Source: Chitinophagaceae bacterium (GTDB lineage: Bacteria; Bacteroidota; Bacteroidia; Chitinophagales; Chitinophagaceae). Taken from it: a DNA stretch of 64,000 nucleotides. The position numbers and the translations under genes are program-made. Numbering within the stretch: position 1 is the first letter of the stretch; every line of letters begins with the position of its first letter. Positions 44,201 to 53,122 of the stretch are shown in pieces. The stretch covers positions 1 to 64,000 of the forward strand of contig CANFHA010000014.1 in assembly GCA_947446645.1 (NCBI GenBank), given 5' to 3'. The notes under the pieces are model-generated. The model searched no databases. It was not told where the DNA came from and worked only from the letters and a program-made list of their open reading frames with translations.

Positions 44201-47200
44201 ACTACAGCGCTTAGTAACCCTACCCCTGGTGGCACATGGAGCAGCAGCAATTCAGGGGTAGCAACCATTGGCACATCCGGCCTTGTTACCAGTGTCAGCG
44301 TGGGTACAACGACAATAAGCTATACAGAAACAAACGGCTGTGGCAGCATAGCTACAAGCGCTATAGTCACTGTAAATGCGTTACCCACTACTCCCGCAGC
44401 AATAACGGGCACAGCCACTCTATGTGCCGGAGGCGGAACCACTTCGCTTACCGATGCTACTGGTGGCGGCAGCTGGAGCAGCACTAATACAAGCATAGCT
44501 ACTGTTGGCAGCACTGGCATCATAACAGGGATAAGCCCAGGCACATCTGCTATCAGTTATACTGAAAGCAATAGCTGCGGAGCGATTGCCGCAACAAGAG
44601 TCGTTACAGTAAATCCACTCCCCGCTGTTCCTGCCGCAATTTCCGGTATAACAGCCCTATGCGATGGCGGTGCGACTACTACGTTCAGCGATGCCGTTAC
44701 TGGAGGCACGTGGACCAGCACCAATACGGGCGTGGCTGTTGTGGGAACTTCCGGCATTGTCACTAGTATTAGTGCAGGCACATCAACCATAAGTTATACA
44801 TTAACAAACAGTTGTGGTACCCTGGCTGCTACGGTCAATGTTACTGTCAATCCGCTGCCTGTAACTCCATCACCCATATCTGGTACAACCACACTCTGCG
44901 CAGGCGGCACAACAACCCTCACAGATATTGTTACAGGTGGCTCATGGACGAGCACTAACACCAGTGTTGCAACCATAAGCACTTCCGGCATTGTATCTGG
45001 CATAAGCGGTGGCACCTCAGTCATTAGCTATACAAGTTCAAATGGCTGCGGCAGCGCCGCTGTGACCACACTGGTGACCGTCAATCCATTGCCATCCGCC
45101 GGAACTATTACTGGTCCGGCTGCAGTATGCACTGGCGGCAACATCACGCTTACGGATGCTGTAACCGGTGGCACCTGGATGATTACAAATTCAAATGCTG
45201 ATGTCTCCCCGCTGGGCCTGGTTACGGGCAATGTCAATGGCATTGATACTGTTTTATATATTATAGTTAATAATTCGTGTGGCGCCGATACAGCTCGGAA
45301 AGCGATCACAGTTTCAAACACCGCCTTTGCAGACCCGATCTCCGGTTCCACACTGGTTTGCATTTCTGCCCCATCTACCCTGTCTGATGACATCAGCGGC
45401 GGCACATGGAGCAGCAGTAATACCTCTATTGCCACAATTGGCTCATCGACAGGTTTGATCTCAGGCATAACTGCAGGCACAGCGAATATCACCTACACCG
45501 TTACTACAGGCTGTGGGACAGCTTCAACTTCGATAATAGTTACCGTTACCACACTTCCTGTGCCCCCGGCTGCCATCACTGGTACTGCAACACTGTGTGC
45601 CGGCGGCGCAACAACAGCACTCACCGATATCACTTCAGGCGGTGTCTGGAGCAGTGCTAACTCTTCCATAGCCACGGTAGGAAGCTCAGGTCTTGTAACA
45701 GGTTTAAGCGGTGGCACTACCACGATCAGCTACACTACTACTACCGCTTGCGGCAGCGCAGCAGCTACCCGTGTAGTAGTTGTAAATCCATTACCTCCTG
45801 TACCCGCAGCTATTTCCGGTTCAGCATCTGTATGCCAGGGGTTCTCGACAACGCTCAGCAATACTACTCCCGGCGGCATTTGGAGCAGCACCAACCCTGC
45901 AACTGGTACTGTAGGCAGCACGTCAGGTATAGTAGCAGGATTACTGCCAGGCACCACTACAATCAGCTATACAGAATCTAACGGCTGCGGCACGTTAGTG
46001 GCTACAGTAGTTGTTACGGTCAATACTATACCCGCCCCTATACTTGGTACAGCCAGCGTATGCACAGGCGCTACAACCCCGCTCAGCGACGCCAGCAGCG
46101 GGGGCCGTTGGAGTAGCAGCAATGCCGCTGTGGGCTCTATAGGCTCATTGTCGGGCATTGTCTCAGGTATCACTGCAGGCACCACCTTTATCACATACAC
46201 ATCGGCCGCCGGTTGCCGTACTACTATAGTTGCATCCGTGAATCAGCAACCGGGAATAATTACGGGGGCGGTTGTCACTTGTCCGGGGAATTCTGCAGTA
46301 TTATCAGACCCCACTCCAAGCGGCCGCTGGAGCAGTAGCAACGCAGCTATAGCTACTGTGGGGTCAATCACTGGTATCATATCGGGCGTGTCCGCCGGTT
46401 CAGTCGTTATTACCTACCAGCTTCTTGCAGGCGGTTGTTTTTCCACATTTATCGAAACGGTAAACCCACTGCCAGGTACTATAACTGGCTCTACAAATAT
46501 TTGCTCCGGCCTTACTTCTGCATTAACAGAAAGCAGCACAGGCGGCTTATGGAGTAGTAGCAACACTGCGGTAGGAACCGTTGGATCGACATCTGGTATA
46601 GTATCTTCACTTTCTGCCGGCACAACAATTATTACATATGCACTACCTACCGGTTGCATAGCTACTACAGTTGTTACTGTTACACCTCAGCCCACTGCTA
46701 TATTAGGCTCACCTATAGCCTGCGCCGGTGCCACAACAGTTCTGTCAGATGTAGTACATAGTGGCATCTGGACTAGTTCAAACACCTCGGTTGCCTCCGC
46801 AGGCTCTGTGACAGGTATTATTACAGGTGTTTCTGCAGGAACGGCCATCATAACCTACCAGTTGGGAGCAGGGTGCTTCGTTACCACTATCCAGACTGTT
46901 AATCAATCGCCATCCGCCATTACAGGCATGTCTGCCGTATGTGCCGGTTCTTCCTCTGCACTAAGTAATGCGGTAACTGGTGGCACATGGAGCAGTAGCA
47001 ATACCACGGTAGCAACCATTACTTCCACTTCAGGCGCTTTAACGGGTCTGGTGGCCGGCACATCTTTCATAACCTACGCTCTGCCGACCGGTTGCAGAAC
47101 TGTTACAGTAGCCACGGTTAACCTGCAGCCGGGTGCGTTACTGGGGAGCTTACAAGTTTGCTCCGGGTCCAATACTATTTTATCAGATGCTCCCGGGTCA

Positions 47201-49819
47201 GGTACCTGGAGCTCGGGCAATACCGCTATAGCCGCAGTCGGTTCAATAACTGGCATCGTATCAGGCATATCGGCAGGTACTGCTGTGATCACTTATCAGC
47301 TCGCTGCAGGTTGTTTCAGCACAGCTATCGAAACAGTAAACACCACGCCTGCTGCCATTTCCGGCACCACGAATATCTGCGCAGGTGCCGCCACAACGCT
47401 AAGTAATACCATTACCGGCGGTTCCTGGGCCAGCAGCAATATTACAGTTGGCACCATTGGTACATCTGGCATTTTATCCGGCCTGGTAGCCGGCACTACC
47501 AATATCACCTACACCTTACCCACTGGCTGCCGGACCACTACCGTGGCTACGGTGAACCTGCAGCCCGGCGCTATCCTCGGCGCTGCATCAGTTTGCGAAG
47601 GCACGACTGCGATTCTTTCTGATGCGCCGGGTTCCGGTACCTGGAGTAGCAGCACTACATCTGTTGCAACCATAGGATCTGTAACCGGTATAATATCTGC
47701 AGTATCAGCGGGTACCTCGACAATTACTTACCAGCTTCCCGGCGGTTGCTTCAGCACCATTACCGAAACTATTAACGCTGTGCCTGCTGCCATCTCCGGC
47801 ATTGCCACTGTTTGTGCAGGTAATACCACGACACTCAGCAATACTGCTGCAGGAGGCACATGGTCCAGCAGCAATAACGCTGTAGCTACTATAGGTGCAT
47901 TGTCAGGCAGCCTTTCCGGGCTCGTCAATGGCACTACTTCTATTTCCTACACGCTCCCCTCCGGTTGCAAAACCAGCATCATCGCTACCGTAAATCTGCA
48001 ACCAGGCTCTATCCTTGGCGCGTCATCCGTTTGCGAAGGAGTGAATACCACGCTTAGCGACATACCCGGCACAGGAACATGGATAAGCAGTAATCTGGCA
48101 GTTGCCACTATTGGATCTGCATCCGGCATTATCTCCCCAATTGCCGCCGGCACTACATCAGTTACATACACGCTATCATCTGGTTGCTCAAGTGTACGTA
48201 TTGAAACAGTAAATCCACTACCTGCAGCGATTACAGGTACGCTCCATGTTTGCGCAACCGCCACTACAATATTGACCGATGACGCAACGGGAGGAGTATG
48301 GAGCAGCAGCAATATCGCAGTTGGTTCCATCGACCCTGCATCAGGCATTCTTTTTGGTTTAGTGGCTGGCACTACTAATTTGACCTATACCCTACCTACT
48401 GGTTGCAAAACGGCATCTGTAGCTACCGTTAATCCTCAGCCTGGCATCATATCAGGCGCCTCCCATTTCTGCTCCGGTACCACAACCACCTTGTCTGATC
48501 TACCTTCATCAGGCGGCACATGGAGCAGCAGCAATGTGGCTGTAGCTTCTATAGGTTCCGTAACTGGGTTGGTTAGCGCATTGTCTGCCGGTACTACAGT
48601 AATTACTTTCCAGCTACCCGCAGGTTGCTTCACCACTGCAACAAAAACTGTGGATCCACTACCCGCAGCAATTGGAGGAATTACCTATGTATGTGAAGGA
48701 GCGATTACTACACTTACAAACGATACAACGGGCGGCTCATGGAGCTGCAGTAACATTGCTGTTGGTACGATCGATGCGACATCGGGAGTGCTCACCGGAG
48801 TATCCCAAGGCACGACTGTGGTTACGTATGCGCTTTCAGCAGGTTGCGCAGTGTCGTCGGTTATCACTGTAAATCTGCAACCTGCCACAGTGCTTGGCGC
48901 TGGCAGTCTCTGTACCGGTTCTACCTACGTACTTTCAGACATCACCCATAGCGGCTTGTGGACAAGTAGTAGTACTTCTGTTGCAACCATCGGTTCGGTT
49001 ACCGGCATTATTTCCGGCCTTTCTGCAGGCACTGCCACAGTTACCTACCAGCTAGCCGGCGGCTGTTTCAGCCTCGCAGTAGAAACGATTGATCCACTCC
49101 CGGCTGGTATCAGCGGCAATACGCGGGTTTGCAGTGGCGCGTCCATCACCCTCTCAGATATTACGCCCGGAGGCTCATGGTCGGTAAGCAATAATACTAT
49201 CGGCTCTATTGATGCTGTTTCGGGTGTCTTTAACGGCTTGATTCCCGGTACTACTACAGTTACCTACACCTCATTGGCAGGGTGTTCTACAGCTCTGATC
49301 ACAACGGTTTATGTGCAACCCGCTCAGATTGGGGGCAATGCTAATGTTTGCCCTGGTTCCGTTGAGGTACTAGCAGACAGCGTGCATGGAGGCTTATGGA
49401 CCAGCAGCAATAGTGATATTGCAACCGTTGGATCTGTCACCGGTATCGTTAATGTTCTGGCAATGGGCAGCGTCACAATTACCTATACCATGCCAGGTGG
49501 CTGTTTCAGCACCATCCTGTTGTCAGATACTTGTTCTACCGGCGTAGTTTCTGTTGCCGTTGCAGAAAACATGAGCATCTTCCCTAACCCGAACACCGGC
49601 ACATTTACGATCAGAGGTTCATTTGAGACCACCGGAGATGTGTATGCCGAAGTAACCGGTGTGGATGGAAAGTTGATTTACATGGATAAAGTAGACGTTA
49701 ACAATGGCCAGATCAATAAGGAGATCATACTCGATAACGCTCTTGCAAGCGGGATGTATCTGCTGCGATTGCAATCTGTGAACTTTATTGATGTAATCCA
49801 TTTTATTATAAGTAAATAG
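41216..49819 (+). CDS. Giant T9SS-secreted protein with 34 Ig-like repeats
   Basis: The 2867-residue product has a signal peptide, then a region to about residue 200 resembling the choice-of-anchor V type (SSGAERTGATGIAGCGAGCHSA, then RFGFQISAV), with an unusual C-x3-CH at Cys43, Cys47, His48. From about residue 198 to 2775 there are 34 Ig-like repeats of 73-79 residues, each with VCxG near the start, GGxWSSSN, xGIVTGIxAGTTxISY and a second Cys, which probably pairs with the first. The last 85 residues are a type A T9SS sorting domain (MSIFPNPNTGTFTIRG, ASGMYLLRLQS). It is likely a long surface adhesin. It is monocistronic; no terminator is obvious. Confidence 0.9.
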   Translation: MKKIHFLLPLIAVLLYVILSSSSGGVGSSSGAERTGATGIAGCGAGCHSASVTATTTIGLTVIETATGLPVTTYVAGRNYTVRMNGSQTSSTLTLPRFGFQISAVKTVTHTAGSGTLTATAGTHTVTAAGLKIVEQSTALTGAFVSGTGGAGTTYSVSATWTAPVAGSGGVTFFSVINAVNANGGQDASDKWNTTNLAITELTDISGISSVCVGSPITLTDVTPGGTWSGGSGFATVAGSGTSATVTGSIAGVATVSYTLGGSTVTKTVSVNALPAVPGSPTGTQIVCAGASTSFSDATPGGTWSSSNPLLGSVNSSGIVTGITAGTTVISYSVTNSCGNSYSVVVVTINPLPLTPGPVNGTPTVCVGNITNLTDAVPGGTWTSVGPNGTIGPSGNFYGISPGTATVSYTETNSCGSIAATRVVTINPLPVTPAAISGTLFLCAGATTPLSNVTAGGLWTSTNPGVGSVNSSGLVTGITAGSTTISYTETTVCGSVASTADVTVNPLPSVPSAISGTLLVCAGGSTTSLTDVTSGGIWSSTNPAIGSISTSGVVTGISSGTTTISYTASNSCGNAAATRIITVNPLPAIPSPISGSLSVCVGAATPLTDVVTGGTWSSANPGVGTVSASGIVTATGIGTTTISYIISNGCGSNSVAAEITVNTLPAAPTSISGTASLCAGGTTPLSNATAGGVWTSTNPSVGTVGTSGIITGIGTGTTTISYTLTNGCGSTAAMLVVTVNPLPTTPAAISGTRSVCEGGATTSLSDVTAGGIWSSVNTAIATIGTSGLVTSVSAGTTTISYTITNSCGSTAAVAIVTVNSFPVTPAAITGSTIVCAGAANTLTDATAGGTWSSTNTGIAAVGSTGIVTGLAGGTSTISYALTNSCGSTAVATDVTVNPLPVSPAPISGAAAICLPGTTSLSDATTGGSWSSSNTSVASIGTDGLVTGIAAGTTIISYAASNSCGTLAATVAVIVSSGPVTPASISGVLTLCSGGATTALSNPTPGGTWSSSNSGVATIGTSGLVTSVSVGTTTISYTETNGCGSIATSAIVTVNALPTTPAAITGTATLCAGGGTTSLTDATGGGSWSSTNTSIATVGSTGIITGISPGTSAISYTESNSCGAIAATRVVTVNPLPAVPAAISGITALCDGGATTTFSDAVTGGTWTSTNTGVAVVGTSGIVTSISAGTSTISYTLTNSCGTLAATVNVTVNPLPVTPSPISGTTTLCAGGTTTLTDIVTGGSWTSTNTSVATISTSGIVSGISGGTSVISYTSSNGCGSAAVTTLVTVNPLPSAGTITGPAAVCTGGNITLTDAVTGGTWMITNSNADVSPLGLVTGNVNGIDTVLYIIVNNSCGADTARKAITVSNTAFADPISGSTLVCISAPSTLSDDISGGTWSSSNTSIATIGSSTGLISGITAGTANITYTVTTGCGTASTSIIVTVTTLPVPPAAITGTATLCAGGATTALTDITSGGVWSSANSSIATVGSSGLVTGLSGGTTTISYTTTTACGSAAATRVVVVNPLPPVPAAISGSASVCQGFSTTLSNTTPGGIWSSTNPATGTVGSTSGIVAGLLPGTTTISYTESNGCGTLVATVVVTVNTIPAPILGTASVCTGATTPLSDASSGGRWSSSNAAVGSIGSLSGIVSGITAGTTFITYTSAAGCRTTIVASVNQQPGIITGAVVTCPGNSAVLSDPTPSGRWSSSNAAIATVGSITGIISGVSAGSVVITYQLLAGGCFSTFIETVNPLPGTITGSTNICSGLTSALTESSTGGLWSSSNTAVGTVGSTSGIVSSLSAGTTIITYALPTGCIATTVVTVTPQPTAILGSPIACAGATTVLSDVVHSGIWTSSNTSVASAGSVTGIITGVSAGTAIITYQLGAGCFVTTIQTVNQSPSAITGMSAVCAGSSSALSNAVTGGTWSSSNTTVATITSTSGALTGLVAGTSFITYALPTGCRTVTVATVNLQPGALLGSLQVCSGSNTILSDAPGSGTWSSGNTAIAAVGSITGIVSGISAGTAVITYQLAAGCFSTAIETVNTTPAAISGTTNICAGAATTLSNTITGGSWASSNITVGTIGTSGILSGLVAGTTNITYTLPTGCRTTTVATVNLQPGAILGAASVCEGTTAILSDAPGSGTWSSSTTSVATIGSVTGIISAVSAGTSTITYQLPGGCFSTITETINAVPAAISGIATVCAGNTTTLSNTAAGGTWSSSNNAVATIGALSGSLSGLVNGTTSISYTLPSGCKTSIIATVNLQPGSILGASSVCEGVNTTLSDIPGTGTWISSNLAVATIGSASGIISPIAAGTTSVTYTLSSGCSSVRIETVNPLPAAITGTLHVCATATTILTDDATGGVWSSSNIAVGSIDPASGILFGLVAGTTNLTYTLPTGCKTASVATVNPQPGIISGASHFCSGTTTTLSDLPSSGGTWSSSNVAVASIGSVTGLVSALSAGTTVITFQLPAGCFTTATKTVDPLPAAIGGITYVCEGAITTLTNDTTGGSWSCSNIAVGTIDATSGVLTGVSQGTTVVTYALSAGCAVSSVITVNLQPATVLGAGSLCTGSTYVLSDITHSGLWTSSSTSVATIGSVTGIISGLSAGTATVTYQLAGGCFSLAVETIDPLPAGISGNTRVCSGASITLSDITPGGSWSVSNNTIGSIDAVSGVFNGLIPGTTTVTYTSLAGCSTALITTVYVQPAQIGGNANVCPGSVEVLADSVHGGLWTSSNSDIATVGSVTGIVNVLAMGSVTITYTMPGGCFSTILLSDTCSTGVVSVAVAENMSIFPNPNTGTFTIRGSFETTGDVYAEVTGVDGKLIYMDKVDVNNGQINKEIILDNALASGMYLLRLQSVNFIDVIHFIISK
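41810..46035 (+). repeat. Ig-like repeats 1-18, long uniform type
   Basis: Eighteen tandem coding repeats of about 75-79 residues. The consensus ends with TNSCGSxAATxVVTVNPLPxxP. They are alike enough that there is no alternating sub-pattern, except for repeat 15 (about 45100-45330), which has diverged strongly. Confidence 0.85.
46036..49540 (+). repeat. Ig-like repeats 19-34, short alternating A/B type
   Basis: Sixteen tandem repeats of about 73 residues. Odd ones end with a block like LPTGCRTTTVATVNLQP followed by GAILG; even ones end like LAGGCFSTAIETVNPLP followed by AAISG. The unit of recent duplication therefore looks like a two-repeat, about 440-bp module, used eight times. Confidence 0.85.
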
Positions 49820-49879
49820 TTTTGTCATATTTGTTCGCTTTTATATTTTACCCCTAAATTCTATCGATTTACGAAAATG

Positions 49880-49911
49880 TTAATAACATGTTATTAAAAT
49901 CATTACCTTTG
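49880..49911 (+). promoter_or_regulatory. 18-bp palindrome and -7 element upstream of a small gene
   Basis: TTAATAACATGTTATTAA at 49880-49897 is a perfect palindrome. TACCTTTG, a full -7 element, follows at 49904-49911, so the palindrome sits over the spacer and -33 position. The same arrangement is used by dimeric repressors. A 12-bp direct repeat, TACCCCTAAATT, flanks the segment at 49849-49860 and 49950-49961. Confidence 0.6.
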
Positions 49912-49974
49912 ATACAGATAGCTGTTAGTAGCTGCCACCACTGATATTATACCCCTAAATTGAAATTTGTTGTT

Positions 49975-50211
49975 ATGGTACATACCATGGAATGGAAAGT
50001 CTATTTAAAGGTTGAAGAGCTACATATAGGCACGCATGATTGCCCGGCGGTGCATATTGATCATATTGCGGAAGAGCTCTCTGCACCTAAGGAGACGATT
50101 GCCGAATGTTTTACCGCGTTACATATACTTGACCTGATCGCGTTTTATGATACCGATAAAGAGTGGGTAGTACCTGCAAGTTCACTGAGCCAGTCACCGG
50201 CAGCAGTCTAA
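49975..50211 (+). CDS. Small protein with winged-helix-like pattern
   Basis: A 78-residue protein starting at ATG 49975 (another Met four codons later). The stretch VHIDHIAEELSAPKETIAECFTALHILDLIAFY, then KEWVVP, follows the order of a winged helix-turn-helix: helix, turn, recognition helix, then a beta-wing. This is a pattern judgement only; a structural prediction would be needed. If right, the palindrome 78 bp upstream would be the obvious binding site, giving autoregulation. It is 55 bp upstream of the SGNH/T9SS gene, on the same strand. Confidence 0.5.
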   Translation: MVHTMEWKVYLKVEELHIGTHDCPAVHIDHIAEELSAPKETIAECFTALHILDLIAFYDTDKEWVVPASSLSQSPAAV

Positions 50212-50235
50212 AGCGGTTTCTCCGTTGATATGCTT

Positions 50236-50243
50236 TATCTTTG
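50236..50243 (+). promoter_or_regulatory. Putative -7 promoter element of the SGNH/T9SS gene
   Basis: TATCTTTG matches TAnnTTTG and lies 23 nt before the ATG at 50267. The -33 element is weak. Confidence 0.5.
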
Positions 50244-50266
50244 CAGCCATAAAGCTACCATCAGCA

Positions 50267-51634
50267 ATGTATTATATAAACACTTCGTCAACACGGTTTA
50301 TCGTCATTAAACCTAAATGCAGCCTTCATTACAATAGATTTTCAGCTATATGCTTTTTCCATATTATCGTTAGCGCAGTATTAGGTCTATCGTCATTTAC
50401 TTCCCACGCACAGACTGTAAACGATCATAAATACAAAGTTCTATTTCTAGGCAACAGCTATACTTATGTAAATAACCTTCCGTTGATAACGGCAAATGTA
50501 GCTACCTCGACAGGAGATACGCTTGTTTATGATGTCAACGCCATCGGCGGTTATACGCTGCAACAGCATTCGGTTGATGCCACATCATTAGCAAAAATAG
50601 CCACAGGCGACTGGAATTACGTGGTACTGCAGGAACAGAGCCAGTTGCCATCTTTCCCTCCCGCGCAGGTAGCTACCGACGTATTCCCCTATGCAAAACT
50701 GCTAGACAGTGTAATACATCACGATAACTCCTGCGGACGTACGATGTTCTACATGACATGGGGAAGGGAATTTGGCGACACGTCAAATTGTGCTTCCTGG
50801 CCACCGGTGTGCACCTACAGCGGCATGGACAGCATGCTGTATCTACGCTATATGATGATGGCTGATAGTAACAACGCATTAGTTTCTCCGGTTGGTGCAG
50901 TAAGGAGGTACATCATAGAACACTACCCTTCTATACAGCTCTACCAGGCAGATGAAAGTCACCCATCAGAAGCCGGCACTTATGCGGCGGCGTGCACCTT
51001 CTACACAGCTATTTTTAAAAAGGATCCAACACACATCACTTACAATTTCAGCTTGTCCGATTCAGATGCAGCACACATCAGGCTGGCAGCAAAGCTTATC
51101 ACTTATGATAGCCTCGCAAAATGGCATATAGGACAATACGATGCCGCTGCCCAGGCTACCTACACCGTAACGGGCAATTCTGTAGCGTTCTCCAATACAT
51201 CAGCAAATGCCACCTCATATGTCTGGAACTTTGGCGATGGTAATACATCCACACTTACCAGTCCCACAAACACTTACAGCTCACTGGGCGTTTACACCGT
51301 CACCCTCGCAGCTATAAATTGCGGAAAGAGCGATACACAACGGATCGTTGTCAACCTTTTTCCCCTCGGCATTAGCAATCAGTACGCTCTGCCTGGCACC
51401 TTCACAATAGCGCCAAATCCTGCGCATAATTCACTGTGTGTTCAATCGCAGGAATTCCGCCAAGCTAATTACGCTATCCACGTGATCAACACAGTTGGCC
51501 AAACACTGATCACTTTACTTACAGACAAAAATGAATCTCAGAAAATAAATATTGCGGGAATTCCTGCAGGCTTCTATGTGCTTACTTTTTCCTCCGGGGA
51601 GCAATCATATCGAACTACATTTATTAAGAACTAA
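50267..51634 (+). CDS. SGNH (DUF4886-like) hydrolase with PKD and T9SS domains
   Basis: The 455-residue protein starts at ATG 50267. After a hydrophobic segment (signal peptide, SAVLGLSSFTSHAQ) comes the SGNH domain: VLFLGNSYTYVNNL with the nucleophile Ser, IGGYTLQQH, YVVLQEQSQ, and DESHPSEAGTY with Asp and His. A PKD domain follows (about residues 300-375, FGDGNTSTLTSPTNTYSSLGVYTVTL), then a T9SS sorting tail (FTIAPNPAHNSLCVQS, GIPAGFYVLTF). The hydrolase part resembles that of the gene at 14642, so the two may be old paralogs. Likely a surface esterase on polysaccharide. Confidence 0.85.
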   Translation: MYYINTSSTRFIVIKPKCSLHYNRFSAICFFHIIVSAVLGLSSFTSHAQTVNDHKYKVLFLGNSYTYVNNLPLITANVATSTGDTLVYDVNAIGGYTLQQHSVDATSLAKIATGDWNYVVLQEQSQLPSFPPAQVATDVFPYAKLLDSVIHHDNSCGRTMFYMTWGREFGDTSNCASWPPVCTYSGMDSMLYLRYMMMADSNNALVSPVGAVRRYIIEHYPSIQLYQADESHPSEAGTYAAACTFYTAIFKKDPTHITYNFSLSDSDAAHIRLAAKLITYDSLAKWHIGQYDAAAQATYTVTGNSVAFSNTSANATSYVWNFGDGNTSTLTSPTNTYSSLGVYTVTLAAINCGKSDTQRIVVNLFPLGISNQYALPGTFTIAPNPAHNSLCVQSQEFRQANYAIHVINTVGQTLITLLTDKNESQKINIAGIPAGFYVLTFSSGEQSYRTTFIKN

Positions 51635-51692
51635 CATGCAGGTAATGTCATACAATCTGCGAATAAGTTTTAAAAATCGCATTTGACATTTG

Positions 51693-51738
51693 TTTTAAAT
51701 TATACAGCCCGGGGAGACCCGGGCTGTATAATTTAAAA
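51693..51738. terminator. Bidirectional terminator with 21-bp perfect stem
   Basis: 51693-51713 pairs without a mismatch with 51718-51738; the loop is GAGA, a GNRA-type tetraloop. The outer stem is A/T rich (TTTTAAATTATA), so it can end both the plus-strand SGNH gene and the convergent TspO gene. Confidence 0.9.
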
Positions 51739-51775
51739 AGGTAAAACACGCAACACGTGCAATATGAGCGGACAG

Positions 51776-52321
51776 TTAATTAGTCTGATGCATATACTCC
51801 AACAGAGGCTTTGTTCCTAAAGCAGGGTCCGGATTTTTCAGCGCCTGGTAACCAGATAGTGTACTGGCAAATGACGTCCACAACGTTAAAGGCAGGTAGT
51901 TTAGGGACAACCTTTTATCAGCCTTCGCCGAAACGAGCAGGCTCGCTATGGCAAGTACTGTGTCGGTCATCGTCCACACATCAGCCAGCACGGGACTCTT
52001 CTTTTTAAAATAAACGTAGTTAAATGAGAAAAACACTACCCATATACCAGCCTGCAGCCACAATAGCTTCTTCTTTTCAGGCAGGTCGGATTCTATAATC
52101 CTCCGTAACGCCTGCAAAAGAAAATAATTATTAATGGTCCATGCCGGGCCAAACACCCATGCCGGTGGCGACCATGGAGCTTGCTCGAGATCGTTTGTAT
52201 AAACTTTTCGTTGCTTTTTTGACGACATCAGCGCTGAAAGACTGCCCAGTGCAGACACAGCGACAGCTATCAGCGCCACCTGCCACCACTTTAATTTTAT
52301 GCTCATTGTTTCAGTTTTCAT
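51776..52321 (-). CDS. TspO/MBR-family membrane protein
   Basis: The 181-residue protein starts at ATG 52321, where the signal-like first helix begins; a farther upstream start is open but adds residues unlike the family. It has five helices and the motif APWSPPAWVFGPAWTINNYFL, matching the TspO signature (WxPPxWxFGPxW). In bacteria TspO binds tetrapyrroles and responds to stress and oxygen. Several family positions are changed (for instance extra lysines in the loops), so ligand binding is not certain. Confidence 0.85.
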   Translation of the reverse strand: MKTETMSIKLKWWQVALIAVAVSALGSLSALMSSKKQRKVYTNDLEQAPWSPPAWVFGPAWTINNYFLLQALRRIIESDLPEKKKLLWLQAGIWVVFFSFNYVYFKKKSPVLADVWTMTDTVLAIASLLVSAKADKRLSLNYLPLTLWTSFASTLSGYQALKNPDPALGTKPLLEYMHQTN

Positions 52322-52437
52322 AGTGTAGTATTTTTTCAAACTACATCTTAAAAAACGGTGCCAATACGGTATGCCATAGCCTAGCACATTGCGAAGGGCT
52401 TATATTGTAGAAAAAATAAAAATGCAATAACGTCCAT

Positions 52438-52445
52438 TACCTTTG
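52438..52445 (+). promoter_or_regulatory. Putative -7 promoter element of the pentapeptide gene
   Basis: TACCTTTG, a full match to TAnnTTTG. It lies about 80 nt before the chosen ATG at 52528. Confidence 0.45.
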
Positions 52446-52527
52446 AGCTTTGCGTATTTGCGATGAATATTTAAATATTAACAGGTCAGGGAGATCAATC
52501 AAACAAAACTTGCATGGTATTCTAACG

Positions 52528-53100
52528 ATGGAACAACTAATGAAGAATACGACCTACGACAAAACTGACTTTTTAAAGCAGGGGTTTATTGCTGGTGAAT
52601 ATGAAAAATGCACCTTTATCAACTGCACTTTCGCAAACGCAGACCTGTCTGAAATTATTTTTTGGGAATGTAGATTCGAAGCGTGTGATTTGAGTCTTGC
52701 AAAACTTTCCAAAACTTCATTTCGTGACGCTATTTTCGCTGATTGTAAAATGCTTGGACTCCGTTTTGAGGATTGCAACAAATTTGGGCTAAGTATCAGT
52801 TTCGACAACTGCATACTTAGTCATTCCTCCTTTTACCAGCTAAAATTAAAGAATACCATTTTCAAAAACTGTCGGCTCAATGAAGCAGATTTTTCTCAGT
52901 GCGACCTTACCAACGCGATCTTTGAAAACTGCGATCTTGCCGGTGCCACTTTTGATAATACCAATCTTGAAAAAGCAGACTTGCGCACAGCCCAGAACTA
53001 CTCAATAAACCCGGAACTAAATAAGATAAGAAAAGCCAGATTTTCGCTTGCTGGCGTAGAGGGGCTTTTACACAGGTACGACATTGAAATTGAGTCCTGA
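52528..53100 (+). CDS. Pentapeptide repeat protein
   Basis: The 190-residue protein is a run of five-residue repeats with Phe or Leu at the centre: CTFINCTFANADLSEIIF, then CDLSLAKLSKTSF, and DLAGATFDNTNLEKADL. These fold as a right-handed square beta-helix. It is of Qnr/MfpA length, and its C-terminal ending LNKIRKARFSLAGVEGLL resembles such proteins, but gyrase protection cannot be inferred: most members are uncharacterised. Translation starts at ATG 52528. It converges with ftsE (22 bp). Confidence 0.85.
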   Translation: MEQLMKNTTYDKTDFLKQGFIAGEYEKCTFINCTFANADLSEIIFWECRFEACDLSLAKLSKTSFRDAIFADCKMLGLRFEDCNKFGLSISFDNCILSHSSFYQLKLKNTIFKNCRLNEADFSQCDLTNAIFENCDLAGATFDNTNLEKADLRTAQNYSINPELNKIRKARFSLAGVEGLLHRYDIEIES

Positions 53101-53122
53101 TTTGCTAAGCAACCAGTTTGCA

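Noticed and set aside
41810-49540. Tandem DNA repeats that might be taken for a CRISPR-like or satellite array
   Set aside because: The repeats are 219-237 bp, stay in one reading frame and code for Ig-like domains, with no short palindromic unit or spacers.
41279-49828. Many antisense open frames across the giant repeat gene
   Set aside because: They recur with the period of the Ig-like repeats, lack start signals of their own and encode low-complexity Val/Pro/Thr-rich sequence, which is what the complement of this repeat gives.
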